Shown one piece after another: positions 29,521-38,600 of a stretch of 64,000 bases of DNA. Positions within the stretch are counted from its first letter, which is position 1. Each line of letters opens with the position of its first letter. The DNA is taken from the NCBI RefSeq assembly GCF_002115785.1, contig NZ_JFJY01000013.1, positions 58,850 through 122,849 on the forward strand, given 5' to 3'. A model generated the notes under the pieces. It was not told where the DNA came from. It saw nothing but the letters and a program-made list of their open reading frames with translations, and did no database searches. Source of the DNA: Thalassospira sp. MCCC 1A03138. Lineage in GTDB: Bacteria; Pseudomonadota; Alphaproteobacteria; Rhodospirillales; Thalassospiraceae. A program made the position numbers and the translations under genes.

Positions 29521-29531
29521 GAAGATCAAAA

Positions 29532-30536
29532 GTGCGTTTCAAACAACTTGTCATGGGTGCGGCGTTTGCTGTTGCGGCTGCGCAGCCCGCCTTCGCCGAA
29601 GATGTTGCGATTTGCTATAACTGTCCGCCGGAATGGGCCGATTGGGGCGGGCAGCTTAAAAACATTGCGCGCGACCTTAAAATCGATGTGCCACAGGACA
29701 ACAAGAATTCCGGTCAGACGCTGTCGCAGCTTCTGGCGGAAAAGGATAATCCGGTTGCCGATGTTGCCTATTACGGGGTTTCGTTTGGCATCAAGGCCAA
29801 AGAGGAAGGCGTTGTTGCCGATTACAAACCGGCCAATTTCGACAAGATCCCGGACGGCCTGAAAGACCCGGAAGGTGCATGGTTTGCCATTCATTCTGGC
29901 ACGATTGGGCTGTTTGTGAATACCGAAGCCCTTGGCGGTGCGCCGGTTCCGCAAAGCTGGTCGGACCTTCTGAAGCCGGAATACAAGGGCATGGTCGGCT
30001 ATCTTGACCCGTCAAGCGCGTTTGTCGGTTATGCCGGTGCGGTTGCGATCAACCGGGCGATGGGTGGATCGCTTGACGATTTCACGCCGGGGATCGAGTT
30101 TTTCAAAAAATTGAAGGCAAACGATCCGATCGTGCCGAAACAGACCGCTTATGCGCGGGTTCTGTCGGGCGAAATTCCGATCCTGATCGATTATGATTTC
30201 AATGCCTATCGTGCGAAATACAAGGACGAGGCCAATGTCGCCTTTGTCATCCCGACCGAAGGCACGGTTGCCGTTCCCTATGTCATGAGTCTGGTGAAAA
30301 ACGGGCCGCATGCGGACAATGGCAAAAAGGTTCTGGATTATGTGATGTCGGATGCGGGGCAGGCCCATTGGGCCAATGCGTTCCTGCGCCCGGTGATTGC
30401 ATCGGCGATGTCGCCGGAAGCATCGGAAAAGTTCCTTCCGGCCGCGGAATATGAGCGTTCCCAGCCGGTCGATTACGCCAAGATGGCCGAAGTTCAGGCC
30501 GGTTTTGGCGAGCGTTATCTGTCCGAGGTGCGGTAA
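29532..30536 (+). CDS. ABC transporter substrate-binding protein, Fe/spermidine/phosphonate-type
   Basis: The 334-residue binding protein begins at a GTG (29532) with AGGAAG 7 bases upstream. It has a signal peptide (VRFKQLVMGAAFAVAAAQPA, cleavage after AFA at residue 22). The mature protein has the extracellular solute-binding family 1 pattern (AEKDNPVADVAYYG, TIGLFVNTEALGGAPVPQSW, YLDPSSAFVGYAGA). The nearest resemblance by eye is to 2-aminoethylphosphonate and iron binding proteins. With the phosphodiesterase at the operon end, an organophosphate ligand such as a glycerophosphodiester is plausible but unproven. Confidence 0.88.
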   Translation: MRFKQLVMGAAFAVAAAQPAFAEDVAICYNCPPEWADWGGQLKNIARDLKIDVPQDNKNSGQTLSQLLAEKDNPVADVAYYGVSFGIKAKEEGVVADYKPANFDKIPDGLKDPEGAWFAIHSGTIGLFVNTEALGGAPVPQSWSDLLKPEYKGMVGYLDPSSAFVGYAGAVAINRAMGGSLDDFTPGIEFFKKLKANDPIVPKQTAYARVLSGEIPILIDYDFNAYRAKYKDEANVAFVIPTEGTVAVPYVMSLVKNGPHADNGKKVLDYVMSDAGQAHWANAFLRPVIASAMSPEASEKFLPAAEYERSQPVDYAKMAEVQAGFGERYLSEVR

Positions 30537-31457
30537 GTGTCGTCGGTTGAACATATCAAAGAGGGGCGTTCGCGCCCTTCTTTCCCATTGTCTTTGTTGC
30601 CGCTTGTTTTTGGGCGGGCAACACCGGGGGCGGGTAGCCCGGCCATTCTGGCATTGCTGATGTTGCCCGGCCTGATCATCGTCGCGGCGTTTTTCGCGAT
30701 CCCGATGGCGCTGGTGGCGATGCGGGTGGCGGATGGCCCGGATGGGCTTGCGACCTATTTCGTGATCCTGACAAATGAGCGTTATCTCGCCAGTTTGATC
30801 CAGACGCTTGTGATGTCGGGGGGCGTTACGGTAACGGCGCTTATTCTGTGCGGGATTTGCGGGCTGTTTCTGGTGCGTAACCGGTTTGCCGGGCGCAATG
30901 TGATTACGGCCCTTTTGACCCTGCCGCTCTCGTTTCCGGGGACGGTGGTTGGTTTCATGGTGATCATGCTGGCCGGGCGGCAGGGCGTGATCGGATCGGT
31001 CACGGATGCGCTTTGGGGCGAGAAGATCGTCTTTGCCTATGAGATCACCGGGTTGTTTGTCGGCTATCTTTATTTTTCGATCCCGCGGGTGATTTTGGCC
31101 GTCATGGCATCGGCCGAGAAGCTTGATCCGCAGCTTGAAGAAGCGGCACGGTCGCTTGGTGCGCCGACATGGCGGGTGGTGAAGGATGTGATCCTGCCCG
31201 GTCTTATGCCCGGTCTTGTGTCGTCGGGTGCGATCTGCTTTGCGACCGCGATGGGGGCGTTTGGCACTGCCTTTACGCTGGCGACCGATATCGATGTTCT
31301 GCCGATGGTGATCTATACCGAATTTACCCGAAACGCCAATATCGCGGTGGCCGCGGCGCTTAGCATCGCGTTGGGTGCGATGACATGGGCGGTTCTGGCC
31401 GCGGTGCGGGTTTTCGTTGGCAATGGTGCGACATCGGGCACCGGTGGGGGAGCGTGA
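30537..31457 (+). CDS. ABC transporter permease (first of two)
   Basis: The 306-residue permease starts at a GTG immediately after the binding-protein stop. It has about six membrane helices and the EAA motif (EEAARSLGAPTWRVVKDVILPGLMPGLVSSG). It belongs to the PotB/ThiP-like permeases and pairs with the next gene. A Gly/Pro-rich N-terminal tail of about 35 residues precedes TM1. Confidence 0.9.
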   Translation: MSSVEHIKEGRSRPSFPLSLLPLVFGRATPGAGSPAILALLMLPGLIIVAAFFAIPMALVAMRVADGPDGLATYFVILTNERYLASLIQTLVMSGGVTVTALILCGICGLFLVRNRFAGRNVITALLTLPLSFPGTVVGFMVIMLAGRQGVIGSVTDALWGEKIVFAYEITGLFVGYLYFSIPRVILAVMASAEKLDPQLEEAARSLGAPTWRVVKDVILPGLMPGLVSSGAICFATAMGAFGTAFTLATDIDVLPMVIYTEFTRNANIAVAAALSIALGAMTWAVLAAVRVFVGNGATSGTGGGA

Positions 31458-31459
31458 TC

Positions 31460-32278
31460 ATGCGGCGTGACTGGAAATTTTACAGCCAGCTGGGTCTTAC
31501 GATTGTGCTGTGCCTGTTTATCGTGGTGCCGGTGGTGATGTCGGCGCTTGCCGGGGTGACGGTCAATGTGTTCAAGGGGCTATCGTCGGGATTGACCCTG
31601 CGCTGGGTGTTTGAGGTCTGGGACCTTTATGCGCAAAGCATCCTGCTGTCGCTTGGCATTGCGATGGCGTGCCTTGTGGTGACATTGCTGGCAGGTGTGC
31701 CGCTGGCCTATGTGCTGGTGCGACGGCCCAGCCGGATGATGCGGCTGTTTGAGGAATTGCTGACGCTGCCGGTTGCCATTCCGGGGCTGGCATTGGCGCT
31801 GGCGTTGCTGATTACCTATGGCGGGGTCAGTGGATACAGATCAAGCTGGCTTTTCATCCTGACCGGGCATGTTTTGTTTACCCTGCCATTCATGGTGCGG
31901 TCGGTCGCAGCCGTGATGGCGGCGATGGATATGAAGATGCTGGAAGAAGGGGCGGCAAGCCTTGGTGCCGGGTTCTGGCGGCGGTTCTTTGGCGTCATCG
32001 TGCCCAATGCCAAGCCGGGTATTCTGGCCGGTGCGCTTATGGTGGTGACGCTTTCCATCGGGGAATTCAACCTGACCTGGATGCTGCATACGCCGTTGAC
32101 CAAGACATTGCCGGTCGGCCTTGCCGATGCCTATGCATCCATGCGCCTTGAGATCGGCAGTGCCTATACCCTGATTTTCTTTGTTTTGATCATGCCGTTG
32201 CTGATTGCGATGCAGGCACTTGCCGACCGGGGCAAGCGCGCATCCAGACGCATCGATACGGCGGAGGATACGTTATGA
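31460..32278 (+). CDS. ABC transporter permease (second of two)
   Basis: The 272-residue permease has about six membrane helices and an EAA motif (EEGAASLGAGFWRRFFGVIVPNAKPGILAG). Its ATG is two bases past the stop of the first permease. Its stop overlaps the ATPase ATG by ATGA (32275-32278), showing translational coupling. It resembles PotC-type permeases. Confidence 0.92.
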   Translation: MRRDWKFYSQLGLTIVLCLFIVVPVVMSALAGVTVNVFKGLSSGLTLRWVFEVWDLYAQSILLSLGIAMACLVVTLLAGVPLAYVLVRRPSRMMRLFEELLTLPVAIPGLALALALLITYGGVSGYRSSWLFILTGHVLFTLPFMVRSVAAVMAAMDMKMLEEGAASLGAGFWRRFFGVIVPNAKPGILAGALMVVTLSIGEFNLTWMLHTPLTKTLPVGLADAYASMRLEIGSAYTLIFFVLIMPLLIAMQALADRGKRASRRIDTAEDTL

Positions 32279-33351
32279 GTACGCAGATCAGACTTCGCAA
32301 TTGTGCGAAAACCTTTGCCGATGGCACACGCGCACTGGCCCCCTTTGACCTGACGATCGAGGGCGGGGAAACGATTGTTCTGCTGGGTCCGTCGGGATGC
32401 GGCAAGACGACGATTTTGCGCATGATTGCCGGGCTTGAATTTTCTGACGCGGGCGGTGTGATCAGCTTTGACGGGGATGATGTCACCCGCCAGTCGATTG
32501 AAAAACGCCGGGTCGGCATGGTGTTTCAGTCCTATGCCCTGTTTCCCAATATGACGGTGGCGGAAAACGTCGCCTATGGGCTTAAGGTGCATGGGGTGCC
32601 GGGCAAAGAACGCGATGCGCGCGTCGATGCGATGCTGGAAATGATGCATATCGATATGCTGGCAGACCGGCGGATTGATCAGCTTTCGGGCGGGCAGCGC
32701 CAGCGTGTGGCACTGGCGCGCGCGATTGCGGTGCAGCCGCGTGTTTTGTTGCTCGACGAACCCCTGACCGCACTGGATGCGAAACTGCGCGTAAGGTTGC
32801 GGACCGAGATCAATGCGCTTTTGCGCAAGCTTGGCATTACGGCGGTTTACGTGACCCATGATCAGGAAGAAGCCATGGCGCTGGGGGATCGGATTGTGGT
32901 GATGCAAAAGGGCGAGATCGCGCAGATCGGCACCCCGCGCGAGATTTACCGCAAGCCGCAAAACCCGTTTGTCGCCGATTTCGTCGGGGCGGCCAACCGG
33001 ATGACAGGGCAGATGCGCGACGGGCGGCTGCATATCGGTGCCCATGTTTTTGATGCGGTCGATGCGTTTGATCCGCGCCACGGGGCGATTATCGATCAGG
33101 GTGCGGTGGAGCTTTATTTCCGGGCAGACGGGCTCTCGCCCTGTGATCTGGACGAGGCGCATTTTACCGGCCGGGTCGAGGCGGTTTCGTATCTGGGCGA
33201 ACGGTTGCGTCTGACCGTGTCGGGGATCGGCCCGCAGGCGGTGACAATCGATACCCATGCCGATGACGTGATTGAAACCGGGGCCGATGTGCATTGCCGG
33301 GTCAATGCCGACCGGCTGACGGTTTTCCCCGCTGTTGCGGCCCATTCATAA
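32275..33351 (+). CDS. ABC transporter ATP-binding protein, PotA/FbpC type
   Basis: The 358-residue ATPase has Walker A LLGPSGCGKTTILRM, Q-loop VFQSYALFPN, signature LSGGQRQRVALARAIA, Walker B VLLLDEPLTALD and switch His VTHDQEEAM. A C-terminal regulatory TOBE-like extension (about residues 240-358) follows. This length is typical of spermidine/iron/phosphonate importers. It is coupled to the upstream permease by ATGA overlap. Confidence 0.94.
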   Translation: MSTQIRLRNCAKTFADGTRALAPFDLTIEGGETIVLLGPSGCGKTTILRMIAGLEFSDAGGVISFDGDDVTRQSIEKRRVGMVFQSYALFPNMTVAENVAYGLKVHGVPGKERDARVDAMLEMMHIDMLADRRIDQLSGGQRQRVALARAIAVQPRVLLLDEPLTALDAKLRVRLRTEINALLRKLGITAVYVTHDQEEAMALGDRIVVMQKGEIAQIGTPREIYRKPQNPFVADFVGAANRMTGQMRDGRLHIGAHVFDAVDAFDPRHGAIIDQGAVELYFRADGLSPCDLDEAHFTGRVEAVSYLGERLRLTVSGIGPQAVTIDTHADDVIETGADVHCRVNADRLTVFPAVAAHS

Positions 33352-33375
33352 GAACAAAAGAAAGAAATCAACAAC

Positions 33376-34206
33376 ATGCTGATTGCACAATTGACCGACC
33401 TGCATATCGGGGCGGGCCGCAGGCTTGCCTATCGCAAGGTGGATACCGCAGGCGCGCTTGAAAAGGCGGTTGCCCATGTGATGGCGATGGGGCCGCGCCC
33501 GGATGTGGTGCTGTTTACCGGCGACATTGGTGACCTTGGCGACCAGCAAGAATATGCGCTGGTGGCCGAAATCCTTGAAAAGCTGACGATCCCTTATTTC
33601 ATGGTGCCGGGTAACCATGACCGGCGTGGGCCGCTTCGTGCGGCTTTCCCCGATGCAACCCCGGTCAAAGGGACGACGGCATTCGTCAATTACGTTGTCG
33701 ATGATTTTCCGTTGCGCCTGATCGCGCTGGATACGCTGGATGAGGGCAAACCGGGTGGTGTTTTAGGGAAGACACAGCTTGACTGGCTGCGCGATGTGCT
33801 TCTGGACGGGGATGGGCGCGATTGCGCGATTTTCATGCATCATCCGCCGATCCGGACCGGGATTGCCCATATGGACGCGCAAAATCTGGGCGGGGGGGCG
33901 GACGAACTCGCCGCAATCGTTTCGGTGCATCGCGACCGGATCAAGGCGATTTTCTGTGGCCATGTGCACCGCCCGATCCATACGATCTGGGCCGGGGTGC
34001 CGTTGATGATCGGCCCGTCGGTTGCCCATCAGGTGGCGTTTGATTTGCGCGCCGATGGGCCATCGGCCTTTGTCATGGAGCCGCCCGCGATGCATCTGCA
34101 TGTCTGGGATGCTGCGCAACACAGCCTGATGACGCATCTGGCCTATCTTGACCGGTATGACGGACCGCATCCGTTTTTCGGACCGGATGGGAAGCTGATT
34201 GTTTGA
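33376..34206 (+). CDS. calcineurin-like phosphodiesterase (CpdA/GpdQ type)
   Basis: The 276-residue metallophosphoesterase has all core motifs: TDLHIG (Asp8, His10), TGDIGDLGD, GNHD, FMHHPP and CGHVHRP. This is the class that includes cAMP phosphodiesterase CpdA and glycerophosphodiesterase GpdQ. No signal peptide is visible. Twenty-four bases separate it from the ATPase gene, so it is probably the last gene of the transport operon and would hydrolyse the imported compound in the cytoplasm. A glycerophosphodiester is favoured on context; cAMP remains possible. Confidence 0.9.
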   Translation: MLIAQLTDLHIGAGRRLAYRKVDTAGALEKAVAHVMAMGPRPDVVLFTGDIGDLGDQQEYALVAEILEKLTIPYFMVPGNHDRRGPLRAAFPDATPVKGTTAFVNYVVDDFPLRLIALDTLDEGKPGGVLGKTQLDWLRDVLLDGDGRDCAIFMHHPPIRTGIAHMDAQNLGGGADELAAIVSVHRDRIKAIFCGHVHRPIHTIWAGVPLMIGPSVAHQVAFDLRADGPSAFVMEPPAMHLHVWDAAQHSLMTHLAYLDRYDGPHPFFGPDGKLIV

Positions 34207-34230
34207 ATGGTTGAACCAGGTGGGGCTAAG

Positions 34231-35421
34231 TTATTTCCCCACCCCGACCTTGATTGCGAGTTTGCGAAGCGGACCGATGCGGTTAAGGGCTGAAAGCCCG
34301 ACATAGCGCAGATCGCGGAGCGTTTTGGGTTCGAACATCGAGGCGCGGTTGAGCAGATCAATGCCGCCAACCCGTGCGAGCGTTTTGGGAAGCTGTCTGC
34401 GTTCGTAGGATTTGAGCAACGTGGTCGCGCCGATATCGTCGCCCTTGAGCTTCGCCTTTGCCATCAGCTCGGCCAGGGTTTCGATGTCATGGAGGCTCAT
34501 ATTAAGCCCCTGTGCGCCAATCGGCGGGACGACGTGGGCGGCTTCGGCCACCAAGGCCAAACGGGCCGAAATCAGGCGCGACGGGACCTGTGATATCATC
34601 GGCCAGACCGCGCGCGGGCTTGCGACCGTAAGCGGGCCGAACATCGACATGGTGTCGTGGGTGATTTCAGCCGAAAGGGTGGCGTCATCCATATTGTAAA
34701 GCTGCTGGGCGCGGTCGGCCGGGGTCATCCAGACGACGGATGAGCAGGGTTTGCCATCAAGATCGGGCATGGGAACCAAGGTCAGCGGCCCGCCGGTGCG
34801 GTGGATTTCGGTCGAGATATTGTCATGCGGTTTGTCGTGGGTGACGACAAAGACCAGCGCACTTTGATCATAGGCCCAGCGGCGATGCTTGATTCCGGCA
34901 AATTCGCGAAGCGATGAATTGCGGCCGTCCGCCGCCACGACCAGCTTGGCGCGCACGGTTTCGCCGCCAGACAGGGTTGCCTCGCCATAGCGGGCAGTGC
35001 CGGTAAAGCCGGTGACGGTTGTGGAAAAGCGGAAATCGACATTGGGCAGCGTTTCAAGTTTCGCCATCAGCGAAACACGCGCGGCCTTGTTCGACACGTT
35101 CCAGCCAAAGAAGCCCTGCGTGGTTTCCGCGCCGTCAAAATCGGCGGTTTCACGCGGGGCAAGTTCATTGCCGCCGGCATCGACGATGCGCATGACGCGA
35201 AGTTCGGCACCCGTCGGTTTGATCGCGTCCCAGACTCCGGCCTTTTTAAGGGTTTCGATGCCCGGTTGCAGGAAGGCGGTGGTGCGCAGGTCCGTGCCTT
35301 CGCCAATGTCGGCGGGGGCGGGATCGACGATCATGATCCTGTGCCCGTCAGCGGCAAAGCGGGCCGCCGCACTCATGCCGGCGATGCCGCCGCCTGCAAT
35401 CAGAATATCGGTTTCGATCAT
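34231..35421 (-). CDS. UbiH/UbiF/COQ6-type FAD monooxygenase
   Basis: The 396-residue flavoprotein has the Rossmann motif IAGGGIAGMSAA, the NADP/FAD DG motif VVAADGRNSSLR and the FAD ribityl motif region (LVAEAAHVVPPIGAQGLNMSLHD), where the usual GDAAH reads EAAH. The family hydroxylates the ubiquinone ring. AGGGAT precedes the ATG. It is alone here, so the position it hydroxylates cannot be told (UbiH, UbiF or the alphaproteobacterial UbiL/UbiM). It converges with the phosphodiesterase gene. Confidence 0.87.
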   Translation of the reverse strand: MIETDILIAGGGIAGMSAAARFAADGHRIMIVDPAPADIGEGTDLRTTAFLQPGIETLKKAGVWDAIKPTGAELRVMRIVDAGGNELAPRETADFDGAETTQGFFGWNVSNKAARVSLMAKLETLPNVDFRFSTTVTGFTGTARYGEATLSGGETVRAKLVVAADGRNSSLREFAGIKHRRWAYDQSALVFVVTHDKPHDNISTEIHRTGGPLTLVPMPDLDGKPCSSVVWMTPADRAQQLYNMDDATLSAEITHDTMSMFGPLTVASPRAVWPMISQVPSRLISARLALVAEAAHVVPPIGAQGLNMSLHDIETLAELMAKAKLKGDDIGATTLLKSYERRQLPKTLARVGGIDLLNRASMFEPKTLRDLRYVGLSALNRIGPLRKLAIKVGVGK

Positions 35422-35546
35422 GTCTTTATCCCTGTTTTATTCGGGCTTCAAATCCGGGCGCAGTGTCGCATGTTGGTGTTCGGGCTGCAATGTGCCTTGG
35501 TCACCTTCTATACGCAATGGCTTTGGGGTGGGATTGATATGGGGCA

Positions 35547-35589
35547 AAGCAAACGGCGGATCGAAAAAAAAACGATCCGCCGTTTGCTT
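35547..35589. terminator. very stable hairpin with an A9/T9 loop
   Basis: AAGCAAACGGCGGATCG pairs with its exact 17-base complement around a loop of nine A (nine T on the minus strand). It lies 33 bases past the stop of the giant G8 gene and 126 bases before the UbiH-type gene start on the same strand. It is probably a terminator, though no T-run follows the stem. Confidence 0.6.
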
Positions 35590-35621
35590 GTTTATTCGAT
35601 GGTGTCCTGACTGTTCTGCCT

Positions 35622-38600
35622 TCAATCAATTTGCCAGGAACCGCCACTGATATAAGTGGCGTTGCCGGTTGTTCCATCAAGAGAGAAGGTTGTCGGGGTG
35701 ATATTGGTGACGGTCCATGTACCATTGGCCTTCGTATTTCCCGTAATGCCCGTGATTGTCATCTTTGTCCCTGTCGGCGGTGCGAAGGTTGAGGTGATGA
35801 CAATCGGCTTGGCATTGGTTGCACCAGTGATGTCGAATGCAGAGCATATGGAATGATGGATTGGATAGGTCGGCGATGAATAAGTTCCCCGTGCATTGAC
35901 CGGCGACCAGGGTGGCGTTTGGGTGCAGCGATAGGGGAAGTTTTCGGTTACCGGGAAGGGGGGGCCCGAAAGCGGCAGGAAATTATAGGTAACCTGATTG
36001 CCGAGTGGTGGCACGGCATCGAAAAGCGGTATTTGCAGGTCGGACAGATCGGCCCCGTCAGTCGGGGGCGGCGTATTCCCGATGGCGGAGTTGCCTGCCA
36101 CGGGAAGGCCGTTGGGCTGTTGGGTTGGTGTTGCATAGACCAGCTTGTACTGATTCCACCCGTTATAGGCCGTGCGCGTAATCGGATGCGGTGGGGCACA
36201 ATTATCGCATATCCATGTGCCACCGGATGTGTAGGTGCCACTGCTTTTGCCGGTTGATCCGTTTAAGGTAAAGGTCGTTGCGCCGGTATTTGTGACTGTC
36301 CAAGTGCCGTTGGCGGCAGTGTTTCCCTCAATGCCGTTGATTGTTACCTTTGACCCGGTTGGCGGGGCGGTGCCGGTTGTTATTGTGATCGGGCTGGTGC
36401 CGGTGGCATTGGTGGCATTTGTGATCGTCTGGAGGGTGCCGGTTGAAAGCCCGGCAGAGCTGAGGTCAAGAGCATAGGCCGCGCACCCTGTTTCATGACA
36501 GGAATAAAGATCGTTCTTCTGCTGGGTGCTGTTGCTGACCAGACAGGCGGCATCGAGGGCGGCCTTGACGCTGGCGGGATTGCTGAAAGTCTTGATCGCC
36601 TGAATGCGGCCAAGATAGTTTTCGTTGGTCGTATAATTTGCCGCGTCACAGGTGCCGAGCGGCGCATAGTTCTGCCAGACCGGTTTGTCTTCGATCATAT
36701 AGAAATACAGCGTCTGGCTGGTGGCGTCGTAATAATAGGTCTGGTTGGCGATGAAGGTGGCGACAGTTGTCGTCCCGGCCATAAGGTCCGTATAGCTTTG
36801 TTCAAAATCGTTCCAACTGGTCGCTTGGGTGAGTGTTGTCCCGCCGGTATAATTGCCGCTATTGGTGCCCCGGTTAACGCAATCCTGCCAACCGGTTTCC
36901 TGTTGCGTTGTGGTGAGTGTGAAGAAGGTACCGTCACAGGACGGGGCGGCGACCGGCGGGACATAAGGGGCGGGCGGCCAATCGGCCCCCATATATTTAT
37001 CCCCCCACTGGCGCCGCATACGATAGATTTTGATGCTGGACGGGGTGGCAAGCGGTGCAAACACGCCGATCCGGTTAACAAAGAACTGGCCCGCCTTTTT
37101 CACCGATGGATCGGTATAGCTGAACAGAAGTTTGGGTTCGAATGCTTGCAGGCTTTGGCTGGAAGGTTGATTTTCTGTGCCATTCTTTGCATGCACCGTG
37201 TAACCCATGCGGTCCATAACAAAGGGTTCATAAATGGGATTTTGGCCGCGTCCGTTCAGAAACAGGTTGGGATAGGTTGTGTCCCCGTAGGCTGGCATAT
37301 CGCGGGTGATCTCCACCCGTAATGGCGGAGCGCTCGATGGGCTTGGCACGGATTCAATATTGAGCGTCGCATAGCGATGCGGGCTCATAAGCGAAGTGGC
37401 AAGGAAATTGTTGGGACCGCGAGAGTGCGGTTCGTCCACTGTAAAATCAGTGGCGTAATAGTCGAGGTTGTTGAGCGATACCGCCGGGGGCGGGGTGCAA
37501 TTGGCATCGTTTGATGTACAGGCGACTTTCATCCCGGCGAGGCGGCCATCCATATCAAGGATGACGGTGGTTTTATCACCATCTTCAAAGACGCCCATAT
37601 TGACCGATTCATCATAGACCTGATGTTTGAAATCCACATTGTCCCAGATGCTGCCCTTGATGTATTGGGTCGGTGGAACGGATTGGGCATTTGACTGAAT
37701 CCAGCCGGTGGCCGGATCACCTGCATAGCCTTTGTAATTCGCCGATGGTGCCGAGTTGGCCGGAGCGGAATTTACAATGCCTTCGAGTTGCCCGACGATG
37801 CCATCAGAAACAATTTTGGCAATGTCGGTTGAGGTCAGCAGACGGGCGGCGGGATCGTTGCTGTGAATACCGGTCGGATCGGCGCGGAAATTGACAAAAC
37901 GGTTGTTTTCAATCCGGGCCGGGCCGTCATAATAGCTGTAACCCTGAATGTTCATCGTGGCATCGGGATAGTTGCCCCAGTGGGCATCTGAGGCCAGTTT
38001 CACATCGGTGCATTCCTGTTTCCAATTATTTCCGCTTTGCCCCTTGAAACTGCAGGCCGGATAGCGATCCACATTGTTGCGGCTCATCCCGGCAAAGACA
38101 TTGGCATGGGCCAAATCCCAATAGCCTGGCAGGTTGCCTTCGGGGCCGCCGCCGCCGGCCAGCGATACGCCGTAGGGGTTGGTGGCGAACCGGTTATTGT
38201 GCAGTGCCATAAAGATCGAGCGGCTCCATAGGCCGCGATTGCGTGACCGGGTGGATGTATTGCCATTCAGCAGAAGGATCGGGGGATAGGTTGCTTCGCT
38301 CCAGATGCCGCCGCTGGTATAGGAACCGTTGCCATTCGAACCGTCGAGCGAGAAGGTCGTGCTGCTGATTTTCGTTGCGGTCCAAGATCCGTTCGCGGCG
38401 GTATTACCTCCGATATCAGAGATGGTAATCTGTGTGCCGGTCGGTGGAACATTCGTGCTGGTGATTGTGATCGGGGCGCTGGCGATGCTGGCAATGTTAC
38501 CTTGCATGGCCCAGAACCCACCATTCTGTGGCAGCCCACTCATTCCGACGGTTTCGGAATTTGCAAGTGTGAAGCCGGTGGCAGATGAATCCTTGATTGT

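Noticed and set aside
32164..33345. A 393-codon minus-strand open frame over the PotA-type ATPase gene
   Set aside because: It is antisense to an ATPase with complete Walker, signature and switch motifs.
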